Below, piece by piece: positions 16,416 to 24,143 of a stretch of 46,990 bases of DNA. The stretch comes from Nitrospira sp. GTDB taxonomy: Bacteria; Nitrospirota; Nitrospiria; Nitrospirales; Nitrospiraceae. The number at the start of each line of letters is the position of its first letter. Position 1 is the stretch's first letter. The translations under genes and the position numbers were made by a program. The notes beneath the pieces are model-generated. The model was not told the DNA's origin. It saw nothing but the letters and a program-made list of their open reading frames with translations, and made no database searches. Where the stretch lies: NCBI GenBank assembly GCA_024331085.1, contig JANDJG010000008.1, positions 1 to 46,990 on the forward strand, written 5' to 3'.

Positions 16416-17275
16416 AGGTTCATCGATCGCACGACGGCGAGCACCTTGTCTTTACCGTTCACCAATTGTTCGACGTCGTTGGGATAAAGGTTCAATTCCG
16501 CGAAGGCCGGGTGGTCTCGCAGGACTTCTTCGGGCATGTCGTCGGGGTGAAGCAGATGGGTGGCCAAGCGATCGGCAATGCAGGTGAGAACGCATTCCTG
16601 GCGGAAGGAAGGAGCATGATCATAGTCGGCATAGTATTGCGTGGCCTCGATGACTTGTCGAGGAAGGGCCCATTTTTCTCCGATGAGGCTTCCGATTCTC
16701 GAATGGTGGCCTTCGATCATGATGTTCAGCGTCGGTCGGTCGAGCGGAATGTTTTGCTCCTGCGCGATCGTCGTGACCGCCCGCAGCACGACCGGTTTGC
16801 CGATTTCGTGGAGAAGGCCGCACAAGTAGGCGCTTTCCACATTGACCCGTCGCGTTCGAGCGACTTCTTTTGCAAACGCGCCGCTGGCCAAGGAATGTTG
16901 CCAGAGCGTTCTGACATCCTCTTCATAGCCCGCAACTTGAAACGCTCCGGCCTTCAACGAGGCGGTAAAGGCGATCTCCGACAACAGATTGATGCCCAAC
17001 ATGGCGACCGCATGTTGAAGGGAAACGACGGGGCTTCTCGGCATATAAGCCGGAGAATTGGCGATGCGCAGCACGTGAGCCGCAAGCGCCTGGTCTTTAT
17101 GGATCAGCGCCGATAATTTGGCCGCGTCGGCCGCCGGATCCGACGTCAACGCCATCACTTCGCTTGCCACTCGAGGCAGTAACGGCAGCTCAAGCGCGCC
17201 GCTCTCGACCTTATGGGACAGGATCTGTTCGATCCTCTCAAGCGGAGCGGTTGTGATTTGGGAATCAAGAGACAC
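16412..17275 (-). CDS. HDOD domain protein (signalling, HD-related output domain)
   Basis: HDOD domains are non-catalytic relatives of HD phosphohydrolases and occur in signalling proteins, often linked to motility or stress. The 287-residue product shows the family pattern: ALELPLLPRVASEVMALTSD, LSALIHKDQALAAHVLRIAN, SPAYMPRSPVVSLQHAVAML, and the HD-derived helix LCGLLHEIGKPVVLR, where HD is changed to HE. The GTG at 17275 was chosen because AGGGGAG lies eight bases upstream; an in-frame ATG at 17296 is less well placed. The stop overlaps the sthA start. Confidence 0.87.
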   Translation of the reverse strand: MSLDSQITTAPLERIEQILSHKVESGALELPLLPRVASEVMALTSDPAADAAKLSALIHKDQALAAHVLRIANSPAYMPRSPVVSLQHAVAMLGINLLSEIAFTASLKAGAFQVAGYEEDVRTLWQHSLASGAFAKEVARTRRVNVESAYLCGLLHEIGKPVVLRAVTTIAQEQNIPLDRPTLNIMIEGHHSRIGSLIGEKWALPRQVIEATQYYADYDHAPSFRQECVLTCIADRLATHLLHPDDMPEEVLRDHPAFAELNLYPNDVEQLVNGKDKVLAVVRSMNL

Positions 17276-17466
17276 GAAAACGACTCCCCTTCTCATGAAT
17301 CGCCGCGTTTTCGAGCGGCACACTCCTTTGTCGGCTTGTGACGGCTCGAAGTTTAGCGGGGGTGAAAACCGGACGAATTTTTGGCCGATTTCGGGTTGGC
17401 CCGTGTCTCCGTCCGGCTTCGGCGGGATGCCTTTTGGTTTAAGCAGACCGTCTCAGGGAGCGAGAA

Positions 17467-17495
17467 GAGGGGGGAGGACTTGAGCCTCTCCCCTC
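17467..17495 (-). terminator. GC-rich hairpin downstream of the cytochrome c gene
   Basis: An 11-base-pair stem (17467-17477 with 17485-17495, one G-T wobble in the listed strand) encloses a 7-base loop. It lies about 35 bases beyond the end of the minus-strand cytochrome gene. The following minus-strand bases are pyrimidine rich but not a clean T run, so it may be an attenuating hairpin rather than a strong intrinsic terminator. Confidence 0.4.
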
Positions 17496-17528
17496 CTTGG
17501 AGAATTCGGTAGGGAACAGATACTCAAC

Positions 17529-17990
17529 TCAAGGTTTATAACAGGAACGATCGGCCGGCTTTCCATCGTGAGAAAACTGATTTTCGTACGCCATCACCTG
17601 CCAAATCTGTTCATCCGTCAACAGGCCCTTGTTCGCTTTCATCTTTGTCTTGGGAATCCCTTCCGCTATGCGCCAGAACCAGTAGGCGTCCGAATAACGA
17701 CACACGATCTTGGGGTCGCGAAGGTCCCGAGCGCCTTTCTTCACCGGCTTGCCGTCCTTTCCGTGGCAGCTGGCGCAGTTGACGTCGGTTTTCAATTCGC
17801 CCAAATAGATCTTGCGTCCCTCTTCAATAAATTTGGGGTCGGTCCATCCGCCGGCCGGCATTTTTTTGTCCGCATATTCAGGGGGAACAGGGGGCAAGGG
17901 AGGCAAATCTTCGGCTGAGGCCATGCCTCCCGAAAGAAGGAGAACGCCTCCCATGATCATGACTGACAACCGAACCATTCTCCGGGTCAT
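17529..17990 (-). CDS. Periplasmic mono-heme cytochrome c
   Basis: The 153-residue product has a Sec signal (MVRLSVMIMGGVLLLSGGMASA) and one heme-binding motif CASCH in VNCASCHGKDGKPVKKGARD. A later Met in IPKTKMKANKG could be the sixth heme ligand, and the final helix LTDEQIWQVMAYENQF is typical of class I c cytochromes. Two further Cys (KIVCRYSD and DRSCYKP) could form a disulfide. A GGAGGT ten bases before the ATG at 17990 fixes the start over the longer frame. It is probably a soluble electron carrier; partners are not in the window. Confidence 0.88.
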   Translation of the reverse strand: MTRRMVRLSVMIMGGVLLLSGGMASAEDLPPLPPVPPEYADKKMPAGGWTDPKFIEEGRKIYLGELKTDVNCASCHGKDGKPVKKGARDLRDPKIVCRYSDAYWFWRIAEGIPKTKMKANKGLLTDEQIWQVMAYENQFSHDGKPADRSCYKP

Positions 17991-18273
17991 TTGCACCTCC
18001 TTAAATGTATTTGGGATAAGGGTGTGGGTTGATGCGATTTGATTCTGACTCGTCGAGTCTCGCACCCATATTATTCTACCTGCAAACAGCCGCTAACTAT
18101 AGCACAAACGGTCGGTTCTCTAAATATATTCGGAGAAAATTTCCGGTGTTCTTCAATGAACGACAAGCCGGTTTTTCGGAAAGGTTAGGGGCGTGATTCC
18201 GCGGGGTCGGTCATTTTAATATACTTCGTCTCATAAAGAGACTAATCGGCAAAGAAACAGTGGGGGGAGAAAG

Positions 18274-18702
18274 ATGATGCGAGAGAGTCGTTTGGCCATC
18301 CTGTTGCTCCTGACGGCCGCGTTGTGTTTGGGGGTGACGATCTCATCGCAGGCTGACACGGGGAAAATCACGAAGGAGGCGAGAGAGACGGTCGAGGCGG
18401 TGAAAGAGTATACGATTCAGCAAAAAGAGGCCTTTCAGCGGGCGACCCATGAAGAGTTGACCGCCGTTCAGAAGCAGATCGTTGTCTTGCAGGACAAGGT
18501 CCGCGACATGTCTGCCTCAGCAAGGGCGGATCTTCAGGAATCGATCAACGAACTTGAAAAGAAAAGGGATATGATTAAAGAGCAGTTGAATAAAATGCAG
18601 ACCACGACCGATGAAAAGTGGCATGTCATCAGGTCACGTATAGAGACCACCATCGAGGAGTTGAAAGACGCTTGCCGGAAAGCGATGTCTCGTGTGCCGT
18701 GA
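18274..18702 (+). CDS. Periplasmic coiled-coil protein of unknown function
   Basis: The 142-residue product has a signal peptide (LAILLLLTAALCLGVTISSQA) and then is almost wholly alpha-helical and charged, with heptad-like spacing (VQKQIVVLQDKVRDMSASAR, LQESINELEKKRDMIKEQLN). No known domain is recognised. GGGGGAG precedes tandem ATG codons at 18274 and 18277; either could be used. It stands alone after a gap of about 280 bases and is followed 45 bases later by a cupin gene, possibly in the same transcript. A structural or chaperone-like envelope role is only a guess. Confidence 0.7.
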   Translation: MMRESRLAILLLLTAALCLGVTISSQADTGKITKEARETVEAVKEYTIQQKEAFQRATHEELTAVQKQIVVLQDKVRDMSASARADLQESINELEKKRDMIKEQLNKMQTTTDEKWHVIRSRIETTIEELKDACRKAMSRVP

Positions 18703-18747
18703 CGCAACCAAAGATCAAGAAACGCGGGATTTGAAAGGAGTCCGCCC

Positions 18748-19065
18748 ATGAAGGTGGTGAGTTGGGCCGATTATCAGCAATTCAGCAGCGAGAAAATGAA
18801 AAAGAACAACATCTTTGAGACGAAGCGATTGTTCTGCGATGTCTATTGCTTTGAGCCGGGGCAGGAACAAAAAGGGCACACTCATGGTGAGCAGGATAAG
18901 ATCTATTTTGTCTTGGAGGGAGAAGGGACGTTTCAAGTCGGGGGGGACAGGCGAGTGCTCGGCGAAGGGCAAGGAACGATTGCCCCGGCCGGTGAGGAAC
19001 ATGGTGTGGTCAACCACACAGGGAAACGCCTCAGAGTGCTGGTGTTCGTTGCGCCGAATCCGTAA
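18748..19065 (+). CDS. Small cupin domain protein
   Basis: The 105-residue product is a single cupin barrel. Motif 1 is seen as KGHTHGEQDKIYFVLEGEG and motif 2 as TIAPAGEEHGVVNHTG, giving two His plus an acidic residue in the first motif and one His in the second as possible metal ligands. Stand-alone cupins act as small enzymes or as metabolite sensors; the substrate cannot be read from the sequence. GAAAGGAG lies nine bases before the ATG. It follows the coiled-coil protein gene and is convergent with the next gene. Confidence 0.85.
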   Translation: MKVVSWADYQQFSSEKMKKNNIFETKRLFCDVYCFEPGQEQKGHTHGEQDKIYFVLEGEGTFQVGGDRRVLGEGQGTIAPAGEEHGVVNHTGKRLRVLVFVAPNP

Positions 19066-19114
19066 TCGGAAAGCTTGCGCGGAAACTTTCCCAACCGTTC
19101 CGAACCTGTCGCTG

Positions 19115-19471
19115 TCAGGGAGATGGATCGGATGCCATCGGACCGACGGAGATGCAACCTTCTATGAATTCCGCAAGACACCGGCTGCCGGGCGGAATGA
19201 CTTCGTTCACGATAGCCTTAAAATCATCGACCGTTCGCTGATCTCGGACCCGGTCGATCAGCACGTGCCCCTCCACAAGGTCCATGTCGACACGTTTGAC
19301 TCCGGGGATCTGATACAGCCTTTTGGTGATCTGTTCGCGATGCGCCGCGCAATCGGGTCCCGAGAGGGTCAGGGCGATGCGATCATTCACTCGCTGCTCG
19401 GCGTAAAGGTCCCCACTGATCGAAAGAACGCTCGTGATCATTACGAGAAGCAATGTCCGGAGAAACTTCAT
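19115..19471 (-). CDS. Periplasmic HMA-like protein with altered metal motif
   Basis: The 118-residue product has a signal peptide (FLRTLLLVMITSVLSISGDLYA) and a fold pattern like a heavy-metal-associated (HMA) domain: IALTLSGPDCAAHREQITKR, LYQIPGVKRVDMDLVEGHVL, then TVDDFKAIVNEV. In HMA domains the loop reads GMxCxxC; here it reads GPDCAAH, so one Cys is His. Two more Cys follow (GSRCLAEF and EGCIS). It may still bind a metal with a different preference, or may have lost binding. AAGGAAG lies about nine bases before the ATG. No transporter gene is adjacent. Confidence 0.7.
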   Translation of the reverse strand: MKFLRTLLLVMITSVLSISGDLYAEQRVNDRIALTLSGPDCAAHREQITKRLYQIPGVKRVDMDLVEGHVLIDRVRDQRTVDDFKAIVNEVIPPGSRCLAEFIEGCISVGPMASDPSP

Positions 19472-19759
19472 GATGACACTTCCTTGCGTTTTGGAGAGGC
19501 TGAGGCCCCACCCAATGACTCGTCTTCGTCCTTCGTTCGACGTCGATCTCTAAACGTCTCTATGCGATGTTTGCACCATACATCACGTGGCGCACTCTTT
19601 CAATGGCGATGACGGCCGTGGGCGGCGTGGGGTCTTCTTGAGGAACCGCTGTGGCTGATGACGTGATTCTCAGAGGAACAACACCTTGCTGCACAACCTG
19701 AACGGTCTGTGTCGCTGGGGAAAAGCGGCCCGGCGGAGCGCGGGAACCGGGAAAGCGTA

Positions 19760-21625
19760 TTACTTGACGATGTGATTCACGGCCTCGACGATCGCCCGCG
19801 CTCCGATGCCATAGTGGTCGATCAATTCTTCCGGTTTGCCGCTGTGGGGAATCTGACGTACGGCGAGCTTGTGGACCTTGATCCCTTCCGTCGAGACTGC
19901 GTTCAGCACGGCGTCCCCCAGACCGCCGTGGGCGTAATGATCTTCCACGGTCAGGATGCGGTTCTGCGTCGCTCTGGCACTGTCGAGCAAGGTGGTTCGA
20001 TCGATGGGAACAATGCTGTACAGATCGATCACACGGACGGAAATGCCCGCGGCTTGTAATTCGTCGTGCGCCTTCAACGCTTCAAAGAGCGTGACGCCGG
20101 CTGCCACGATGGTGAGAGAATCGGCGGAGCTTTGCCGCAGAACTTTACTGCCTCCGATGTGAAACGATTCCTCCGGTCCATACAGGACGGGTGTTTTCGG
20201 TCTGCCGGTGCGAATGTACGTCATTCCCTTGTGTCTGGCAGCCGCTTCGACAAGCCGATGGGTTGCCGTAGCATCCGAGGGGTAGAGGACCGTCACTCCC
20301 GGTTGCGCGGCCATCATGGCGATGTCTTCGAGTCCCATTTGCGACGGGCCGTCTTCACCGATGCTGACGCCGACGTGAGTGCCGACCAGTTTGATGTTTG
20401 ATTCGCTGATGGCAGCCATGCGGATGAAGTCATAGGCGCGTGTGAAGAACGCGGCAAAGGTGGCGACGAAGGGAACCTTCCCGCAGGCGGCAAGGCCCGC
20501 GGCCGCGCCTACCATGTTCTGCTCGGCGATAAAATTTTCAAAAAAGCGGTCGGGAAACTGTTTGGCGAATTTGTCCGTATAAGTGGAGTTCTTGACGTCG
20601 GCGTCAAGGGCGACGACGAAAGGATCGGCTTCGCCGAGCGCGGCAAGGGCTGTCCCGAAAGCTTCACGTGTTGCAACGAGATCGCCCGGTTTATACGAGG
20701 GGGGTGTCATGGACTTTGTCGGTTTTGGACGGTGGGTCGGCGGGGGAAGCGGTTTGATTTTCGGAGCGGCTTTGGTCGGCTTGATGAGCCTCGTCAATTC
20801 GTCAATGGCCTTTTGAGATTCGGCTCCCTTGGGAATCGGTTTCCCGTGCCAACTCGGGTGATTCTCCATAAAGGAGATGCCTTTGCCTTTGAGCGTTTTG
20901 GCCAGCAAGACGGTAGGCTTGCCTTTGGCTTTCGTCGCTTCGGCGAATGCCGCCAGCAATGCTTTATAGTTGTGGCCATCCACGACCAGCGCGTTCCATC
21001 CAAATCCGCGCCAGCGGGCTTTATACGCCTGCATGTCGTGTTGCAACATCGTGGGATCGCTTTGTCCCAAGCGATTGACATCCACGATGGCGCAGAGATT
21101 ATCAAGCTTGAAGTGTCGCGCCAGCTCGACGGATTCCCAGACGGAACCCTCGACGGATTCTCCATCTCCCATCAAGACGTACGTCCGAGCGCCGTTTTTC
21201 TCGAGTCGTTTGGCGTTCAATGCCAGCCCCACGCCGACGGCCAGTCCCTGACCCAGGGAGCCGGTCGCCATATCGACGAACGGCAAACGAGGGGTCGGAT
21301 GGCCTTCGAGGTCCGAGGTCAAGGTTCGCAATTTCAAAAGATCGTCGGCCGGAAACAGCCCTGCCTCCGCCCAAGCGGCATAGAGGAGCGGCGCCGCATG
21401 GCCTTTGGATAGAACGAAGCGATCGCTGTTGGGGGCCTTGGGATTGTGGGGATCGTACCGCATCACGGAAAAGAACAAAACGGCGACGATGTCGGCCGCG
21501 GAACAGCAGCTCGATGGGTGGCCGCTCCCGGCCTCGCTGGTCGCGCGCACACTGTCAATGCGGAGCTGAGTCGCTTTGTTCTGGAGAAAAGTAAGCAGAT
21601 GCGGCGATACGGCTGATCCTGCCAT
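19760..21625 (-). CDS. tkt: Transketolase, animal-like type
   Basis: Transketolase moves two-carbon units between sugar phosphates with thiamine diphosphate (pentose phosphate or Calvin-type pathways). The 621-residue product has the ThDP domain (ATSEAGSGHPSSCCSAADIV, then GDGESVEGSVWESVELARHF), the pyrimidine domain (ENFIAEQNMVGAAAGLAACG) and the C-terminal domain (GGLGDAVLNAVSTEG). It resembles animal transketolases (about 620 residues) more than the usual bacterial TktA (about 660). A Pro/Lys-rich linker (KPLPPPTHRPKPTKSMTPPS) joins the first two domains. The ATG at 21625 has AAAGGAG upstream. A TTGACT-N17-TAGCCT promoter lies at 21721-21749. Confidence 0.93.
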   Translation of the reverse strand: MAGSAVSPHLLTFLQNKATQLRIDSVRATSEAGSGHPSSCCSAADIVAVLFFSVMRYDPHNPKAPNSDRFVLSKGHAAPLLYAAWAEAGLFPADDLLKLRTLTSDLEGHPTPRLPFVDMATGSLGQGLAVGVGLALNAKRLEKNGARTYVLMGDGESVEGSVWESVELARHFKLDNLCAIVDVNRLGQSDPTMLQHDMQAYKARWRGFGWNALVVDGHNYKALLAAFAEATKAKGKPTVLLAKTLKGKGISFMENHPSWHGKPIPKGAESQKAIDELTRLIKPTKAAPKIKPLPPPTHRPKPTKSMTPPSYKPGDLVATREAFGTALAALGEADPFVVALDADVKNSTYTDKFAKQFPDRFFENFIAEQNMVGAAAGLAACGKVPFVATFAAFFTRAYDFIRMAAISESNIKLVGTHVGVSIGEDGPSQMGLEDIAMMAAQPGVTVLYPSDATATHRLVEAAARHKGMTYIRTGRPKTPVLYGPEESFHIGGSKVLRQSSADSLTIVAAGVTLFEALKAHDELQAAGISVRVIDLYSIVPIDRTTLLDSARATQNRILTVEDHYAHGGLGDAVLNAVSTEGIKVHKLAVRQIPHSGKPEELIDHYGIGARAIVEAVNHIVK

Positions 21626-21720
21626 GGGAGCTCCTTTCAGAACAAGTCGAAACGAGGAAAGACGCGCTGTGCTGCTCCAACCCGTCAGTGTGACGCGTCG
21701 GCAGCAGCACGATGGCGTTG

Positions 21721-21749
21721 AGGCTAGCAAATCATGGGAGATGAGTCAA
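21721..21749 (-). promoter_or_regulatory. Sigma-70-type promoter for transketolase
   Basis: On the minus strand TTGACT (21744-21749) and TAGCCT (21721-21726) are separated by 17 bases. The -35 box matches 5 of 6 consensus bases; the -10 box is weak. It lies about 95 bases upstream of the chosen transketolase start and shares the TAG-N-N-T style of -10 with two other candidates in this window. Confidence 0.45.
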
Positions 21750-21886
21750 TTATTGACGAAGAACATCACGAGCCTCGAGCGGCCAAGCGATCACGTTCTT
21801 CTTCAAAAACTCATTGCGGCCCATGGTTAACTACACAGAGTCATAAATTCCGGGCGTGCTCGTTATGAGCCGTTCAGTTTATATGT

Positions 21887-22246
21887 TTATGTAGTGGTCT
21901 GCACTTCGTTTGAACAGGCGCTTTGAAGGCCGTTATAGGCGCTGACGGCGAAATAATACGTCGAATTGGAATCCAGATCGGTCACGGTTCCTTGAGGGGA
22001 GGAAACAAAGAGAGATTCTTCATATGCACAGGAACCCATTTGGTTTGGAGATTGTCTCCCATAGTGAATGTAATAACCGACAACGGTTGGATCAGCCACC
22101 GGATCCCAGGCCAATGTGACCGTCGCCCCCGTTGCGGAAGAAATAGTGGAGGTCATGAGCCCTTGCTCATTACCTGTTCCACAGCCTGCAAAGAAAAGAC
22201 CGACCATTCCCACAACTCCTATGACCGTCGAGCGAAATGGTTTCAT
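21887..22246 (-). CDS. Lipoprotein with a fibronectin type III domain
   Basis: The 119-residue product has a lipoprotein signal (STVIGVVGMVGLFFAGC) and one fibronectin type III domain: ATVTLAWDPVADPTVVGYYI, then TVTDLDSNSTYYFAVSAYNG, ending SACSNEVQTTT. Such domains bind proteins or carbohydrates at the cell surface; no partner is evident. Two starts have good ribosome-binding sites: ATG 22246 (AGGAGA seven bases before) and ATG 22294 (GGAGG eight bases before). The first puts the signal peptide at the N-terminus and was chosen. The leader carries an inverted repeat at 22318-22340. Confidence 0.75.
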   Translation of the reverse strand: MKPFRSTVIGVVGMVGLFFAGCGTGNEQGLMTSTISSATGATVTLAWDPVADPTVVGYYIHYGRQSPNQMGSCAYEESLFVSSPQGTVTDLDSNSTYYFAVSAYNGLQSACSNEVQTTT

Positions 22247-22317
22247 TAACTTCTCTCCTATCCCGTTACTGCTCACGGATCTCTTGCTGGCCATGGTGCA
22301 TTCCTCCTTCACAAAAT

Positions 22318-22340
22318 TGTGTAGCGAAGTGCTCTACACA
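22318..22340. repeat. Inverted repeat in leader of the fibronectin-type lipoprotein gene
   Basis: TGTGTAG (22318-22324) and CTACACA (22334-22340) form a perfect 7-base inverted repeat with a 9-base centre. It lies about 25 bases upstream of the longer possible start and about 70 upstream of the chosen start. The dyad could be an operator or an RNA hairpin. The rest of the gap to 22640 is AT-rich at 22440-22475 and shows no gene. Confidence 0.45.
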
Positions 22341-22482
22341 CTAGACCGGGGCTGCGAAATCTGGGATGCGTTGCTAGAGGCAGCACCTGGTCTGAGCGGG
22401 AAAGTGCAATCGAGGTGCCGCAAGAGCGATGTGTAAAACATTGAAAAATATGTACATTTTTGATTTTTATAAAGAGAGAGCG

Positions 22483-22500
22483 TGAAGGCAGCAGCCTTCA
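22483..22500 (-). terminator. Hairpin, possible terminator of the rrf2-tauE unit
   Basis: TGAAGGC (22483-22489), loop AGCA, and GCCTTCA (22494-22500) form a perfect 7-base-pair hairpin. Read on the minus strand it is followed by a pyrimidine- and T-rich tract (CGCTCTCTCTTTAT). It lies about 140 bases beyond the end of the TauE/SafE gene. This is a reasonable intrinsic terminator, but the distance is long. Confidence 0.4.
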
Positions 22501-22639
22501 GCATTGACTAAGCGGCTCTCTGCCGAAATCGGAGAGATCAATTGGTTTCGATTGGATTCTGTGGCTTCGCAATGGGAGTGGTTGGTGCTCTGCCTGGTGT
22601 TCAGAGTGGAACATGCAGGAATGTGAGGGCTGGATACGG

Positions 22640-23479
22640 TCAGGGGGGGCGGTGTTCCCTTTGAGCAAAGTATCGAAAGAGCAAGTAACCATTTAAGGAA
22701 ATGACAATGCCGAGGATGCTGTAGGTCGTCAGGGGAGAGGCAAGATGGAGTTCTCCCAACACTCGTGTGAGACCGAATCCCACCACCAACGCGTCAAACG
22801 CCATGGAGATTCGACGGAACGTTTCAGGGTCCATCCATCGAATGAGATAGGTGCCCAAAGGAATGCCGACAAGCACGCCGGGGATGATGTAAGGAAACAG
22901 CTCCAAACTGTCCGTGCTGTAGAAGCCGATCACGCTGTAGGCAACGGCGGTGAGAGAAGACTCGGCGGTGCGAATCACCCCGAGCGCCGCTCGGAAGTCC
23001 TGTTTCGCGTAGCCTTGATTATTGAACAAGAGCGCCAACGGCGGTCCTGAAATCGTCGTGACCGAATACAACAGACCGATGCCCGTGCCGAAAGGAACGG
23101 CGATGGCACGTTCCGCCTTGATGGGTTTTCGAATGCCAGCGGCCTGGAGAAGAATCAATGGCAAGAGAAAGAAATAAGTGACGAACTTGACCCATGCCGG
23201 ATGAACGAGCGACAGAAGATAGCTGCCGATTGAGACGCCGATTGCCAGTCCGATGAGGATCGGGGCCACCCGTTTCCAGACGTGCGGAACACTGGAACGA
23301 TTGATGAACAAGACGTATCCGTTGATCACCAGTTCGATCACGACGAGAGCGGGATTCAAGACGCGGTTGGAGTAATACAGGAGGGCGACCGGGACGGTAA
23401 TGGAAGAAAACCCGTAGCCGATGGCGCCGTTGACGGTCGCCGCGATGAGGGTGATCGCTGCCAGGACAAGATGGTCCAT
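22640..23479 (-). CDS. TauE/SafE family permease (sulfite/sulfur-anion exporter family)
   Basis: The 279-residue product is a multi-spanning inner-membrane protein with about eight hydrophobic segments. It has the family features: an N-terminal half starting LAAITLIAATVNGAIGYGFS and a second repeat starting with FGTGIGLLYSVTTISGPPLA. Members export sulfite, sulfoacetate or other sulfur compounds, but many are of unknown substrate. It starts two bases after the stop of an Rrf2 regulator gene and has no strong ribosome-binding site of its own, so it is probably translated by coupling. Regulation by that Rrf2 protein is likely. Confidence 0.85.
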   Translation of the reverse strand: MDHLVLAAITLIAATVNGAIGYGFSSITVPVALLYYSNRVLNPALVVIELVINGYVLFINRSSVPHVWKRVAPILIGLAIGVSIGSYLLSLVHPAWVKFVTYFFLLPLILLQAAGIRKPIKAERAIAVPFGTGIGLLYSVTTISGPPLALLFNNQGYAKQDFRAALGVIRTAESSLTAVAYSVIGFYSTDSLELFPYIIPGVLVGIPLGTYLIRWMDPETFRRISMAFDALVVGFGLTRVLGELHLASPLTTYSILGIVISLNGYLLFRYFAQREHRPP

Positions 23480-23481
23480 GA

Positions 23482-23919
23482 TCAGGGCTTTCGGGCGCCG
23501 GTGGCGAAGTCGGCGAGAGAATAGTTATCCAAAATTCCCACGATGGCGTCGCGCACCGCGCCCATCGCCTGTTGGACGGGACAGGAAGGGCGCCCGGCGT
23601 AAGGGCAATCGTCGCATTTCTGATACGCCGTTTTGCTGACACAGCCGATCGGGGCCAACGGACCGTCCAGAATACGGATGACCTGCCCGAGAGAGATGGT
23701 ATTCGGCTGTTTAATGAGGCGGTAGCCTCCATTCATCCCCCTCCGACTGGAAAGAAGGCCGGCCCTCTTCAGCGCCAAGAGGATCTGTTCCAGAAACTCG
23801 ATTGGAATGTGTTGACGAGCGGCAATGTCGTGGCGTTGGACAAACGAGGACGCTTCGTAGGCGAGGGTGAGTTCGAGCAGGGCACGAAGGCCGTATTCAC
23901 TTTTCTTGGAAAGTTTCAT
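23482..23919 (-). CDS. Rrf2 family transcriptional regulator with four cysteines
   Basis: Rrf2 regulators (IscR, CymR, NsrR) are winged-helix repressors, often sensing Fe-S status, nitric oxide or cysteine. The 145-residue product begins MKLSKKSEYGLRALLELTLA and has the recognition region LLSSRRGMNGGYRLIKQPNT. A C-terminal cluster IGCVSKTAYQKCDDCPY followed by GRPSCPVQ gives C-X8-C-X2-C-X7-C, able to hold an Fe-S cluster or to form disulfides. The ATG at 23919 was chosen because it starts the family domain; the longer frame adds 13 residues of no known function. It is divergent from glyQ. Confidence 0.88.
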   Translation of the reverse strand: MKLSKKSEYGLRALLELTLAYEASSFVQRHDIAARQHIPIEFLEQILLALKRAGLLSSRRGMNGGYRLIKQPNTISLGQVIRILDGPLAPIGCVSKTAYQKCDDCPYAGRPSCPVQQAMGAVRDAIVGILDNYSLADFATGARKP

Positions 23920-24114
23920 GCGAAATAAAAATTGAGTGAGTTTATCAACAAATATCACATTAGGCTATGAAACCACTCTGCGTCAAGGTCGTTCTCATCA
24001 TCAGAGCGATTATTTATTGAGAGGCCCTGGGAGGATGGATTGTTCTTCAGATGATTGCTGTCAGGCTCACCCAGGGCAATATCCGCAAGCCGTTGATCGT
24101 AGAGGGAATGTTGC

Positions 24115-24143
24115 TTGACAGTGCACGACATTCTTGCTAGCTT
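24115..24143 (+). promoter_or_regulatory. Sigma-70-type promoter for glyQ-glyS
   Basis: TTGACA (24115-24120), a 17-base spacer and TAGCTT (24138-24143) give a full-consensus -35 box and a weak -10 box. It is about 60 bases upstream of the glyQ start, on the correct strand, in the 286-base gap shared with the divergent rrf2 gene. Confidence 0.5.

Noticed and set aside
19472..19759. Hidden small gene or RNA in the gap between the HMA-like gene and transketolase
   Set aside because: I saw no frame with a ribosome-binding site, no strong hairpin with a T run and no repeat; the gap is left unassigned.
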